Source: Leptospira tipperaryensis (GTDB lineage Bacteria > Spirochaetota > Leptospiria > Leptospirales > Leptospiraceae). From it: a DNA stretch of 64,000 nucleotides. Positions 13,568 to 23,568 of the stretch are shown in pieces (within the stretch, counting starts at the first letter, position 1; every line of letters begins with the position of its first letter). The DNA is taken from the NCBI RefSeq assembly GCF_001729245.1, contig NZ_CP015217.1, positions 62,001 through 126,000 of the forward strand, given 5' to 3'. The notes under the pieces were generated by a model that was not told the DNA's origin, searched no databases, and saw only the letters and a program-made list of their open reading frames with translations. A program made the position numbers and the translations under genes.

Positions 13568-14653
13568 CTATTTTTCAGCGATTTTAAAAAAGTGAAATAG
13601 CCTTGGATTCGGTTTCCCAATCTTCCAAAGAAATGCATCGAGAATATAATGGGTAAATTGAGGTAAAAAGAGCGCTGATGCCAAAAGAGCAGTCGCGAAT
13701 TCAGGAAGTTCAACGGAATAAAAGCTCGTATTTCGAAAGATTTGAAAGTGATCTTTCCAAATAAAACTGTCCCAGGCCCATTCTTCCACGAAAGAGAATA
13801 AGAATAAAACTCCTAAAAAACAAAGTAAAACCTGTATCCAAGATTTCGATTTGAAAACTTCTCCCTTTATCTCATCTGAATTTTGGATTACATAGTAAAA
13901 AAGTAAGAAGATGTAAGGAATGCCGTGATTGACTACGTTTGTAATCGTAAATGAAAAATCGGAATTAAAATATACGATTCCAAAAAACCAAACAAACCAA
14001 GTATTGAGGACGAGAAGAATTTTTCCCAAAGGAAGGGAACGATATTTGAAAAAGTAATAGAAGTGAATTACTAAATACAAACACAACCAAATCTGTTGTA
14101 ACCAGAGTAAGGCGGTCGCTAAACTTGGAATCGGATACGTCCAGAAGTCGCCGTCCATAAACCAAGAGAATTCTCTTTTTTGATCCGTAAGGTGCCAATA
14201 AAGAATCGGAATTCCTCCCATCAAGTAGATCGTAATTTTATCCAGAAGAAATGGAATTTGAATCGAATCGCTTTTCTTTCGATACAGAGCTAAGAATCCA
14301 AACTGTTGACGAATGAAATGGAAGACGGCGACGTAAGCCATGATTCTCCAAAACCAAATCGAACCGAAAGAATAGAGAAAGACGGAAAATAAAAAACAAA
14401 CGATCGGAACCGTTATGAGAAGAGTTTTTTTTTCTCTCCATTCTTCTTTATTAAAATAGGATCGAAACAAAGTGGAATAAACGTGAGCAACGTCGATCAA
14501 AAGCACCGTACAAAACCAAGTCCAAGGATTGATTTCGGAAGGAAGCACATTCCATTCTCTTAAAATGAATAAGGAGAAAACGGAAAGAATACCCGGTAAA
14601 ATGATAAACGACAGATCCAGCGTGGGATTGAAGACCCAACCTTTTGATTTCAT
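13568..14653 (-). CDS. Polytopic membrane protein with conserved-looking histidines, coupled to FAD oxidoreductase
   Basis: A 361-residue protein with about nine or ten hydrophobic helices. Histidines and acidic residues fall in motif-like settings: IDVAHVYST (His57), FHFIRQQFGF (His112), VNHGIPYIF (His243) and THYILDAFLWK (His335, Asp339). Such spacing within helices looks like a buried metal- or cofactor-binding site, but I do not recognise a characterised family. Its ATG overlaps the TGA stop of the upstream FAD oxidoreductase (ATGA, 14650-14653), so the two proteins are very likely made together and may act together at the membrane. No signal peptide is present beyond the first helix. It could be a membrane oxidoreductase subunit, a desaturase-like enzyme or a transporter. 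Confidence 0.65.
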   Translation of the reverse strand: MKSKGWVFNPTLDLSFIILPGILSVFSLFILREWNVLPSEINPWTWFCTVLLIDVAHVYSTLFRSYFNKEEWREKKTLLITVPIVCFLFSVFLYSFGSIWFWRIMAYVAVFHFIRQQFGFLALYRKKSDSIQIPFLLDKITIYLMGGIPILYWHLTDQKREFSWFMDGDFWTYPIPSLATALLWLQQIWLCLYLVIHFYYFFKYRSLPLGKILLVLNTWFVWFFGIVYFNSDFSFTITNVVNHGIPYIFLLFYYVIQNSDEIKGEVFKSKSWIQVLLCFLGVLFLFSFVEEWAWDSFIWKDHFQIFRNTSFYSVELPEFATALLASALFLPQFTHYILDAFLWKIGKPNPRLFHFFKIAEK

Positions 14654-16290
14654 ATTTTTTGTTCACCGAGAATTTTCATCGCGGCGTTGTTTCCTCGAAT
14701 CAATGCCTCTTCAAAGATAGAAATTCCACTTAGATCGGAATGAGCAAAGTGGAGGTTAGGATAAGAAATCGCAAGGCGCTCTCGTTTTCCTCCCCAGATC
14801 AAACCGGGTGTGGGGCGGATCATCGCATGCGCGTAGGTCATGATATCCATATTTTGAATTCTCTTTTCGATATCGGGATGCGCTTTCTTTAAATCGGATA
14901 CGATCGCTTCTTTCCATTCGAACCAAGACGTTCCCATCATTTTCTTACGAATTGCTATCGTATCTTTTTCACCGAAGGCTTGGTAGTAAGTGAGAACGGA
15001 TTCTTCTCTTCCTGCGCGCAAATCCTGATGTGTCGATACGATATAACCCAGGGATGGACTTTGATAGATTACGTTATCCCAGCAGGGCGGAATTCCTTTT
15101 CCCGTAGGAATTTGATCAACGGAAAGATTTGCAACCAACCAAGGAGAATAAGTAAGTCCTTCTGCAACGCCGGATTTTTCTCCGAGAATATATTTGCGCG
15201 TGAAGGACGGAAGAGCGTAGACAATCGAATCACAGTGAATGATTTTTTGTTCCTTGGTTTCGATCGAATAAACCTGAACTGTAAATCGAGATTCTTTCGA
15301 TTCAGAGGGTATAACTTTTTCGACGAGCGTTCCTGTTTGAATTTTGGAATCGATCGGAGCTCGGAGTTTATCGACTAAAAAACCGTTTCCTTCCGGCCAG
15401 GTGAGAAGAGTTAAGTCTTCGCCGTTTTCATCCACGGGACGAGAACAAAAATAATGAAGTCCAATCCAAGCAGAAACGGTATCCATTGAACCTCCAAAAT
15501 CGTCTCGAACGGAATAATCCAAAAACCAGAAAAGCTCCTTGGTTCGAAATCCTTTCTCCTTAATATATTCAAAAAAGTTAATTTTATCTAATTTGAGAAT
15601 TTCGGGATCTCTCGAAGAAAGATCGATCGGGATCGTGAACGCTTTTTTTCCGTCCCTCCCTCTTTTGAGTCTCCAAGTTTGGATCCATCTTTTAAATTTC
15701 TCTTCTTCTAAGCCTGCGGGCGATCGTGTGTTTCCTCCAGGATATAAGCCTTCGTTCCATCTTCCTTGATAGTAGATTCTTTCTTCCGGATCAAAACAGA
15801 GAAAGCGTTCGTTGTAAACGGGTTTGCCTCGATTGTCCTTGCCGACGATGACTTGATTTTCTTCTAAGAATTTTCGAACGAGAACCGCTTCTTCTCCAAC
15901 TTGAGGAAGGTAGTGTGCTCCCCACGGATAGGCGCCGATTGAATTTTTACCGGATCTAGAATTTCCTCCGGCGTTGTTTTCTAATTCTAAAATTTTAAAA
16001 TCTGAAAAACCGGATTTGTGAAGATAATAACCCGAACTCAAGCCGGCGACGCCGCTTCCAAGAATCAGGACTTTTACTTTTTCAGAAACGTTTCGATTTA
16101 TATTCGAACTGAGTGTTGATTTTGAATTCTCTCGAATTCTATGTCCTATCTCTCGATTTGGACCGACGATCTTGCCTGAAATTCTATGTCTGAATTTCAA
16201 AAAGGAAAGTCCGCCGATGATCGCTGAAATACAAAGACCTAAAATGGTAAGAAAGGATCTTCGTGAAATGAATTCTTGTTCTTCGGCCAT
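14650..16290 (-). CDS. Tat-anchored FAD-dependent oxidoreductase (amine-oxidase-like)
   Basis: About 546 residues from ATG 16290. The N-terminus carries SRRSFLTIL (Arg10-Arg11), a twin-arginine motif, followed by a hydrophobic segment, so the folded flavoprotein is probably exported and anchored by Tat. VLILGSGVAGLSSGYYL (from about residue 74) is the FAD-binding Rossmann glycine motif, with ELENNAGGNSRSG giving the ribose-binding glutamate and GG doublet of flavin amine oxidases. The C-terminus has SDLSGISIFEEALIRGN, the closing FAD contact of that family. A TTG 39 bases upstream would extend the protein but lies outside the Tat signature and is not preferred. It shares a 4-base overlap with the membrane protein gene downstream. 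The substrate is unknown; carotenoid, amine or sterol-type substrates are all possible. Confidence 0.78.
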   Translation of the reverse strand: MAEEQEFISRRSFLTILGLCISAIIGGLSFLKFRHRISGKIVGPNREIGHRIRENSKSTLSSNINRNVSEKVKVLILGSGVAGLSSGYYLHKSGFSDFKILELENNAGGNSRSGKNSIGAYPWGAHYLPQVGEEAVLVRKFLEENQVIVGKDNRGKPVYNERFLCFDPEERIYYQGRWNEGLYPGGNTRSPAGLEEEKFKRWIQTWRLKRGRDGKKAFTIPIDLSSRDPEILKLDKINFFEYIKEKGFRTKELFWFLDYSVRDDFGGSMDTVSAWIGLHYFCSRPVDENGEDLTLLTWPEGNGFLVDKLRAPIDSKIQTGTLVEKVIPSESKESRFTVQVYSIETKEQKIIHCDSIVYALPSFTRKYILGEKSGVAEGLTYSPWLVANLSVDQIPTGKGIPPCWDNVIYQSPSLGYIVSTHQDLRAGREESVLTYYQAFGEKDTIAIRKKMMGTSWFEWKEAIVSDLKKAHPDIEKRIQNMDIMTYAHAMIRPTPGLIWGGKRERLAISYPNLHFAHSDLSGISIFEEALIRGNNAAMKILGEQKI

Positions 16291-16375
16291 GTTCGATTGG
16301 AAGATTAATGGGAATCTAAAATCGCGCAAGGAAAAATGAAGGAAAAGAATTGCCTTTGGTATCGGAAGGATTCTT

Positions 16376-17134
16376 TTGCAAGGAATGGCACTTTTTTTAG
16401 ATTTTGATAATACGCTCTTAGATTCCGTCTCTATTTACGAATTCTCGATACAAGAACTTACAAAAAGAGCAAAAGAATACGGCCTTACTTCTACGAAAGA
16501 ATTTTCTCAACTCTATGACGCCGCTCGCAAAGAAGTTAAGATTGAACTTCAGGATTCTCCATCCAATCGTCTTCGTTTGATTTATTTTAAAAAGATGTGT
16601 CTTGAGAAATGGGGAACACTGAATCCAAAGTGGATTCTAAAATTGGAAAAAGATTATTTCATTTTTTTCCAAATCGGAATTCAGACTTTCAAAAAGAAAT
16701 ACGAGAAAGAATACAAAGAAACATTTTCTCTCTTGGAACAAATCTCTCAAAAACAAAAGATTCTTTTTTGTACGAACGAGAATTTAAGAACACAATTGAT
16801 CAAGATGAACTCACTACTTCCTAAAAAATTAAAGTATATAGTTCTGAGTTCGGAAGAGGTTGGAAAGGAAAAACCCTCGGAAAAATTTTTTACAAAGGCG
16901 AGAGAACTTGTAAAAGGCGAAAGCCCCGTTTCTATGATCGGAGATTCTTTAAAAGACGACGTAGAGGGCGCGCTTCGTTATGGAATTCCGGCCATTCATC
17001 TAAAATCAATATTTTCTAAAAAGCAAACCAACTTAGAAGAAAGAAGAATCGTTCTTACGGACGTTCCCAAAAAGAACGAATATTCATATTTGGAAACGAA
17101 CGATATCCGCGTAGCTCTGAAGTTATTTCTTTAA
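16376..17134 (+). CDS. HAD superfamily hydrolase
   Basis: A 252-residue cytosolic phosphatase-like protein. Motif I is LFLDFDNTLLD with the nucleophile and acid/base aspartates; motif II is ILFCTNENLR (Thr rather than the more usual Ser/Thr-Asn variants); motif III is the lysine in GKEKPSEKFF; motif IV is GDSLKDDVEGALRYGIP. Together these fit the haloacid dehalogenase fold with a helical cap between motifs I and II (phosphoglycolate/pyrimidine-nucleotidase type). A TTG at 16376 has GGAAGGA correctly spaced upstream; the ATG three codons later is equally compatible with the protein. It is divergent from the FAD oxidoreductase and its 3' end overlaps the convergent methyltransferase by 12 bases. 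Substrate unknown. Confidence 0.82.
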   Translation: MQGMALFLDFDNTLLDSVSIYEFSIQELTKRAKEYGLTSTKEFSQLYDAARKEVKIELQDSPSNRLRLIYFKKMCLEKWGTLNPKWILKLEKDYFIFFQIGIQTFKKKYEKEYKETFSLLEQISQKQKILFCTNENLRTQLIKMNSLLPKKLKYIVLSSEEVGKEKPSEKFFTKARELVKGESPVSMIGDSLKDDVEGALRYGIPAIHLKSIFSKKQTNLEERRIVLTDVPKKNEYSYLETNDIRVALKLFL

Positions 17135-17974
17135 GATCGCAAATAACGTGTTATTGAGGTTCAAAGTTTTAAAACTGATAAGCCAGAATATCTTTGTCGC
17201 ATAATAATAGGTTTTTTTAAAAAGGGTTCCGAGGTTTCCGCCTTGGCTTCCGGAAACCGATGCGATCGGCTTTAAAATCGTAAACTTGCAATCTTTGAAA
17301 CCGGTTTGCCGGGAAAGCATCTTCATCGTTTTCTCGGTATAATCGTTGATATGATCCTTTGCTTCCAAGTAATGTCCGTCGGGTTTCATTCCTTTTAGAA
17401 TTACTTTCAAACGAGCCTTAAACAACTGAACCGGAAAGTTCGGAGTTTGTAAAAAAAGAATCCCGCCCGGCTTTAAAAGTGAATGCAAATATTCTAATAG
17501 ACTGTGCGGTTTTGGAATGTGCTCGATAACGTCCCAAAGTGTAATGATATCCAAGGATCCCTTTGCGATTCCAGAGTTTTGAACGATTCCCGGAAAAACG
17601 TTTTTGAGTCCGTTTTTATCTCTCGCGAATTGAACCGCTTTTTCGGAGATCTCGTATCCGATTGCTTCCCAACCCGGTTTTTGAGCGCCAATGCGTTTTA
17701 CAAAAAAACCAAGTCCGCAACCAACGTCCAAAATTTTTCCGGACGGAGCTTTTAAGAATGCATCGATAAAGTCCTGATAGATTTCTCTGTGAGCGTTGTC
17801 CCACCATCCCAAATCGTAAGAAGAATCATCATCCCAGTAGCCTTCGTAGTGTTCTTCCTGTTCGTATGTGGAGAATACGTGCCCGCAGTTGGAGCAACGG
17901 ACGATATCGATTCCGTTCTCGACGAACACGGTAGAATTTTGAGTGCTTGCGCAAAGATAGCAGGTTTGATTCAA
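17123..17974 (-). CDS. Class I SAM-dependent methyltransferase with N-terminal zinc-ribbon-like cysteines
   Basis: A 283-residue protein. The N-terminus has CYLC and CSNCGHVFS (two CxxC pairs), a small zinc-ribbon seen in a group of bacterial methyltransferases. GKILDVGCGLGFFVKRI is the SAM-binding motif I, GYEISEKAVQFA the acidic motif after strand 2, SLDIITLWDVIEHIPKP the motif IV region, and LLKPGGILFLQTPN the next strand. Length and layout fit UbiE/ubiG-like methyltransferases used on polyketide, sugar or lipid substrates, often in surface-polysaccharide loci; no such locus surrounds it here. It overlaps the convergent HAD gene at its 3' end and is divergent from dapF. Substrate not determinable. 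Confidence 0.82.
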   Translation of the reverse strand: MNQTCYLCASTQNSTVFVENGIDIVRCSNCGHVFSTYEQEEHYEGYWDDDSSYDLGWWDNAHREIYQDFIDAFLKAPSGKILDVGCGLGFFVKRIGAQKPGWEAIGYEISEKAVQFARDKNGLKNVFPGIVQNSGIAKGSLDIITLWDVIEHIPKPHSLLEYLHSLLKPGGILFLQTPNFPVQLFKARLKVILKGMKPDGHYLEAKDHINDYTEKTMKMLSRQTGFKDCKFTILKPIASVSGSQGGNLGTLFKKTYYYATKIFWLISFKTLNLNNTLFAILKK

Positions 17975-18123
17975 AGAAGCCCCCAGGCGAATAGCCGGAT
18001 TTTCAATGTCTCCGGGTGAAGCCGGAAAAGCCAGAAAAAAGTAGAGAGCTTTTTCTTGTTTTTGAATTCCCCCCGAAGGAGTCTAAAAAAAAGATAGAAT
18101 TCAGTTTATCACCAGGAGTTTCC

Positions 18124-18956
<833 letters not shown>

Positions 18957-18969
<13 letters not shown>

Positions 18970-18988
18970 AATATTCTAAACTTCTACT
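18957..18988 (+). terminator. Perfect 15-bp inverted repeat spanning the dapF stop codon
   Basis: Bases 18957-18971 pair perfectly with 18974-18988 around a TA centre; the dapF stop (18967-18969) lies within the left arm. It separates dapF from the convergent acyltransferase gene ending at 18998. There is no U-run on either side, so it may act as a bidirectional terminator or as an RNA 3'-end stabiliser. Confidence 0.6.
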
Positions 18989-18997
18989 AAGATCAAT

Positions 18998-19702
18998 TTA
19001 AGCGACGTCCGCTTTTTGAAGAGCTTCCATTCTCACGCGAACTTCGGTTGAGAGTTTTTTGAGATTATCTTCCAACTTACCTTCCAAATAGGGTCTATGA
19101 TCGATCTTAGGTCCGTAAAGAACTTTGACCTTTTTGTAAATCGATCTTCTCTTAATATCACAGACTTCTTTCGGCATTCCCATAAAAGAACGAACAAGGG
19201 ATGGAATCGGAATATCGGAATAACTTTCTTCGATTGGTACGATTACGGAAGGAAGGATATCGACTTTATTTCGGATCGAAAATGCAGCGAAACCGTCGTG
19301 AAATTTCACCATAGGTCCGGAGAAGTCATTCTTAACCATGTAGTCATGGCCTTCGGGAAAAATTCCGAGAACTCCGTCTCTTTTAAAAACTTGTTGCACC
19401 ATCTTGATGCTCGCCATCGAAATTTTTCCGTCTATCGCCATTGGAATTCCACCGGCGAGCTTTGCTAAATCTTTGAAAATGGGAATTCGAAAAGTATAAT
19501 CGGCTGCGATCCAAGAAATATAACGGGGAAAGGTATAAGAAAGAATGAACGGATCCATATCCGATCTATGATTGCTGACAAGGATTACTTTTCCTTCCTG
19601 GACTATATTCTCCGTTCCATAAGCGTTTATGTTAACGGCGAAACCCAAGAAAGGAGCCACAAACTGCTTCAGTCTTAAATATGTCTGTGCTTCCTTTTCC
19701 AT
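18998..19702 (-). CDS. 1-acyl-sn-glycerol-3-phosphate acyltransferase family protein (PlsC-like)
   Basis: A 234-residue acyltransferase acting at the inner membrane on lysophosphatidic acid or a related acceptor. VSNHRSDMDPFIL holds the catalytic HxxxxD motif, YTFRIPIFKDLAKLAGGIPM follows, FPEGHD is the acceptor-binding FPEG-type motif, and VDILPSVIVPIEE is the later proline motif. The N-terminal hydrophobic stretch FVAPFLGFAVNINAYG may sit in the membrane. GGAG lies six bases before the ATG. Length fits PlsC relatives. Its role in phospholipid synthesis versus lipid A or other acyl transfer cannot be resolved. The 95-residue protein gene at 19740 lies 37 bases upstream on the same strand and may be co-transcribed. 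Confidence 0.82.
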   Translation of the reverse strand: MEKEAQTYLRLKQFVAPFLGFAVNINAYGTENIVQEGKVILVSNHRSDMDPFILSYTFPRYISWIAADYTFRIPIFKDLAKLAGGIPMAIDGKISMASIKMVQQVFKRDGVLGIFPEGHDYMVKNDFSGPMVKFHDGFAAFSIRNKVDILPSVIVPIEESYSDIPIPSLVRSFMGMPKEVCDIKRRSIYKKVKVLYGPKIDHRPYLEGKLEDNLKKLSTEVRVRMEALQKADVA

Positions 19703-19739
19703 GGTCTTCTCCCTCGTTTATACAATGAGGGAAGTCATT

Positions 19740-20637
<898 letters not shown>

Positions 20638-20985
20638 ATGGAAATATCAAAAGAAGATTATTCCGTCGAAACGGAAAAAAATCGCGGAAGAATAAAAATC
20701 TCGGGAACGTTGCGCTTACTGAATGTAGAAGAGTATGAACCCATCATCGCCCTCATTGAAACAATACTCGAAGAGTCCGGTCGCGGTAAAGCTATCATCG
20801 ATATAAAAAATTTAGATTTTTTAAATAGCGCTGGAATCGCGAGCATTTCAAGATTTGTGGCCGGGTATGATAAAAAGAATATCAACAATATTGAAATCAA
20901 GGGTAACAAAGAACGTTACTGGCAGATAAAATTCTTAGAAAATTTAAAAAAACTGCGCGCGGAAATTAAGACGAGTTTGGAATAA
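20638..20985 (+). CDS. STAS-like regulator (slr1659-type)
   Basis: A 115-residue soluble protein. RGRIKISGTLRLLNVEEY, then GKAIIDIKNLDFLNSAGIAS follows the beta-beta-alpha-beta-alpha plan of STAS anti-sigma antagonists, where the NSAG serine corresponds to the phosphorylated serine. It looks closest to the group of STAS-like regulators named after cyanobacterial slr1659, which are usually encoded beside an slr1658-type protein. That is the arrangement here: the convergent gene two bases away encodes a GHKL-like protein with those features. A phospho-switch controlled by one of the SpoIIE phosphatases is the natural hypothesis, but the effector is not visible. Family naming is from memory of the fold pattern. 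Confidence 0.65.
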   Translation: MEISKEDYSVETEKNRGRIKISGTLRLLNVEEYEPIIALIETILEESGRGKAIIDIKNLDFLNSAGIASISRFVAGYDKKNINNIEIKGNKERYWQIKFLENLKKLRAEIKTSLE

Positions 20986-20987
20986 AA

Positions 20988-21569
20988 TTAAGAACCGAGC
21001 GCTTTTCGTTTGCTTCTTTCCACTTCGTTGAGATCCAAATAGGCTCTAACGATAACGTCATAGATTCCGAAAGCAACTTCGTTGATTAGGAAGCCGAGTC
21101 GTACTGGGAAATCCTTGGATAAGAGCAAAAGTCCGATTCCGGAATTCAATTCTTTCGCGGAAGATTCTTTTAGTTTGTTTAAGTAAATTTCATCTGAATT
21201 CCGATTGATCAGAGCGGAGATTGAATTCTCCAGTTTATTCTTTGAAATTTCATCCGTTGAATTCTTGATTTCAATTTTTAGAATTTCAGAATAGTATTTC
21301 AGTTCTAAAAGAATTTCTCCTTTTCTTTCCTTGGAAAATTTCGCCGCGTTCTCTATGAGTTCGTTTAACACGATGGAGATTGTATTGGAAGAATCAGGAT
21401 CCAGTTTTTCGGGAAAGGAACAAAAATTAGAGATATAATCGGCCGTTAAGGAACAACGTTTCCACTGAACCCTGAGATCCATCGGTCTTAGCTTGAGAGA
21501 GAACTCGCTCTCCGATGGAAGAGAATCCGGTATGAGGTTGTAATGACCGTATTTCGCTGGATAACTCAT
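20988..21569 (-). CDS. GHKL ATPase-like regulator (slr1658-type)
   Basis: A 193-residue soluble protein. After an N-terminal region, SSNTISIVLNELIENAAKFS is an N-box-like helix of GHKL ATPases (NELIENAAKF, with Asn and Glu in the ATP/Mg position). LELKYYSEILKIEIKNSTDE and NSGIGLLLLSKDFPVRLGF follow as the second and third parts, with GIGLLLL matching a degenerate G-box. This suits a serine kinase/anti-sigma-like partner of a STAS protein. It is convergent with, not in operon with, the STAS-like gene at 20638, with only two bases between. Whether it binds ATP is uncertain because the usual DxGxG motif is weak (NSTDE). Confidence 0.6.
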   Translation of the reverse strand: MSYPAKYGHYNLIPDSLPSESEFSLKLRPMDLRVQWKRCSLTADYISNFCSFPEKLDPDSSNTISIVLNELIENAAKFSKERKGEILLELKYYSEILKIEIKNSTDEISKNKLENSISALINRNSDEIYLNKLKESSAKELNSGIGLLLLSKDFPVRLGFLINEVAFGIYDVIVRAYLDLNEVERSKRKALGS

Positions 21570-21677
21570 AACTTTTGTTTGGACGTTTAAAATCCAAATA
21601 TTTCCATTCTTAAAATTGAAATCTCAATCCCGAGATTAGAAAGTCAAAAATCAATTTCAGTTAAAAAACAAGATCCT

Positions 21678-22220
21678 CTAAAAAAGTTTTCGCAACTGTT
21701 CCAAATATTTTTGTTTGTCGGAATCGCTTTCGGCGGGAGCCCAAGAAGCAAAGTCCTTATCGGTCGTAGGATTGTAAGGACCGGATTTCCCTTCGAAACA
21801 AATTGCGTTGTCCGAAAGACAAACGAGAGTATGATACACCCCTGGAGTCACATCGATTCCATAAGTCGGTCCTTCCGAACTGAGTCGGTGTGTTTCCATT
21901 ACCGACCCGTCATCGTTGAAAAGAATAAAGCCAAGACTTCCTTTTATAACAAGAAAAGTTTCCGGTTTGGGCGGAGATTTATGCCTATGGGCTTGAACGT
22001 AAGTATCCTTTGTGAGGACGTTGAGGAATCTTTGGTAAACTTCTGAGAGTTCGTGGAAATTGTGATTGGCTCTTCCGCGAGCAGAGGTGCCGGCTTTTTC
22101 CAACACCTCTTGAAAAAGAGAATCTGTTATTAATTGTTTAGGCGGTTTGGAGGAGATCGAGTCTGGATTCACAGTACTCAATAAGATAGGATTTACAGGC
22201 AGTGCAAGTATTTCCTGCAT
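21678..22220 (-). CDS. WbuC-type cupin-fold metalloprotein
   Basis: A 180-residue single-domain cupin. GRANHNFHELSEVYQRFLN, then YVQAHRHKSPPKPETFLVIK with the two His and the Glu of cupin motif 1, GSLGFILFNDDGSV, and VTPGVYHTLVCL with the motif 2 His match the WbuC group, which is often found in surface-polysaccharide loci but has no settled reaction. The first 25 or so residues look non-cupin and overlap the BFD-like gene in another frame. Start alternatives are ATG 22220 or GTG 22169; either way it overlaps the upstream gene, which ends at 22138. Coupled translation with that [2Fe-2S] protein is likely. No polysaccharide genes lie nearby. Confidence 0.8.
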   Translation of the reverse strand: MQEILALPVNPILLSTVNPDSISSKPPKQLITDSLFQEVLEKAGTSARGRANHNFHELSEVYQRFLNVLTKDTYVQAHRHKSPPKPETFLVIKGSLGFILFNDDGSVMETHRLSSEGPTYGIDVTPGVYHTLVCLSDNAICFEGKSGPYNPTTDKDFASWAPAESDSDKQKYLEQLRKLF

Positions 22221-22317
22221 TCACTCTTTCCATAATTTCTCGATAACCGACGCCTTCTGATTTAGCGGTTTCCACGATTGTTTCGAAAGCAACTTGAGCA
22301 CAGTGACATTTTTCCAT
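22138..22317 (-). CDS. Small BFD-like [2Fe-2S]-binding protein
   Basis: A 59-residue protein from ATG 22317 to TAA 22138. The N-terminus reads EKCHCAQVAFETIVETAKS, and NAGNTCTACKSYLIEYCES follows, giving a CxC pair and a CxxC pair separated by a helix-rich linker (GVGYREIMERVN). This is the ligand pattern of bacterioferritin-associated ferredoxin-like [2Fe-2S] domains, also found in NirB and NifU-type proteins. Bfd releases iron from bacterioferritin; whether this one does is not known, and no bfr gene is in the window. The gene overlaps the cupin gene by up to 83 bases in another frame. It is short and easily missed in annotation. The Cys pattern gives reasonable confidence. Confidence 0.72.
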   Translation of the reverse strand: MEKCHCAQVAFETIVETAKSEGVGYREIMERVNAGNTCTACKSYLIEYCESRLDLLQTA

Positions 22318-22576
22318 CTGGTTCCAACTCTCTGTTTTAGGGTTCCTTTACAATGTAAATGAGACTCAGTCTTAGTGTCAATTCGTACACTTGGTTTTTT
22401 GAGTTTTTTTGTTCGAGCGAAAAAGTCGGGATTTCGATTCTCTTCAAAATGGATCCAAAAGGGCGGATTGGATTTATTGAGAAAAAAATGGGTTTTATGG
22501 TTCTCGCTAATAGAATTTGCATTCGAAGAGGGATAGAATGGCTTGAAGAATTGGGTTTAGAGAGAAATCTTTAGGA

Positions 22577-23473
22577 ATGGACCGGCAGAAGCTTACAAAG
22601 GTAAAAAGTTCTCAGAAAGAGAAAGATCTCAGGACTTACACTTTACCGGAGTTAGGGACGAGCAATTGGGACGATCTCCTCTACGAACCTCTGGAGAATC
22701 TGATTCCAAAAAATCTAAGCTATCCGCACAGACATGACTTCTACGAAATTTTGATCGTTCGATCCGGAACGGGAAAGATTCGGATCGACTCCAGAGAATA
22801 TTCTTTGTCCGAGAATATGATGTTTTTTCTAACTCCTTATCAAGCGCATCGATCCGAGTGGAGTTCCAAAGCCCAGGGTTCGGTATTGATGTTTAAAGAA
22901 TCCTTTCTTCTCGCGGATTCGAATTCGAAAGGCCCATGGGAATATCCTTTTTTTCATTCTATAGAATCGACACCTGCATTAGATTTTTCTAAAATACCTT
23001 CGATCTTGAACGTTCTCTTACTCTTCGAAGAAGAATGGTCTCGCAAAGAAAATTCTAATCGAAATATTCTTAGAAATTATTCCGAAATTTTGATGATTCT
23101 CGCAGAACGTTCTTACGAAGAATTACCGGGAGGAATTTCTTCTAAGACCGGTTCTCTCGTCCGAAAGTTTTTAAAGTTGGTTGGAGAATCTCCGAACGCT
23201 TCCAAATCCGTAAGAAACTATGCTTCTAAACTTTTAGTAACCCCGGGACATCTGAATGATACGGTAAAAAAAGAAACCAATCGTACGGCTTCGGATTTTT
23301 TAAAGGAAAGAATTAATCTCGAAGCAAAAAGACTTCTTGAACATACTGATGCAAGTGTTGCAGAGATCTCTATCAAACTCGGGTTTAACGATCATTCTTA
23401 TTTTATAAGATTTTTTAAAAAAGAAAACGGAATCACACCTTCCGAATATCGTATTTCAAGAATCCGCAAATAG
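22577..23473 (+). CDS. AraC family transcriptional regulator with cupin sensor domain
   Basis: A 298-residue DNA-binding protein. The N-terminal half has YPHRHDFYEILIVRSGTGKI, SLSENMMFFLTPYQAH, an AraC-type cupin ligand-binding domain. The C-terminal 100 residues carry two helix-turn-helices: SVRNYASKLLVTPGHLNDTV and VAEISIKLGFNDHSYFIRFF, ending GITPSEYRI, the AraC/XylS signature. It lies 95 bases upstream of the DoxX-like gene on the same strand and may regulate it. No strong ribosome binding site is visible. Ligand not determinable. Confidence 0.88.
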   Translation: MDRQKLTKVKSSQKEKDLRTYTLPELGTSNWDDLLYEPLENLIPKNLSYPHRHDFYEILIVRSGTGKIRIDSREYSLSENMMFFLTPYQAHRSEWSSKAQGSVLMFKESFLLADSNSKGPWEYPFFHSIESTPALDFSKIPSILNVLLLFEEEWSRKENSNRNILRNYSEILMILAERSYEELPGGISSKTGSLVRKFLKLVGESPNASKSVRNYASKLLVTPGHLNDTVKKETNRTASDFLKERINLEAKRLLEHTDASVAEISIKLGFNDHSYFIRFFKKENGITPSEYRISRIRK

Positions 23474-23568
23474 TCCCAAACGTTCCGTAATTCGTCCTCT
23501 TGTATTTTTAATTCGTCTCAGTCATACTCCTTATAAAGAAAGATAAATCTTTCCTAAGGAGATAGAAA

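Noticed and set aside
18016..18123. N-terminal extension of dapF to 18016
   Set aside because: Charged residues unlike DapF; the GTG at 18124 has CCAGGAG upstream and gives the family start.
22359..22574. 71-codon plus frame just before the AraC gene
   Set aside because: Weak start, no family, composition of a leader region; probably untranslated sequence before the AraC start.
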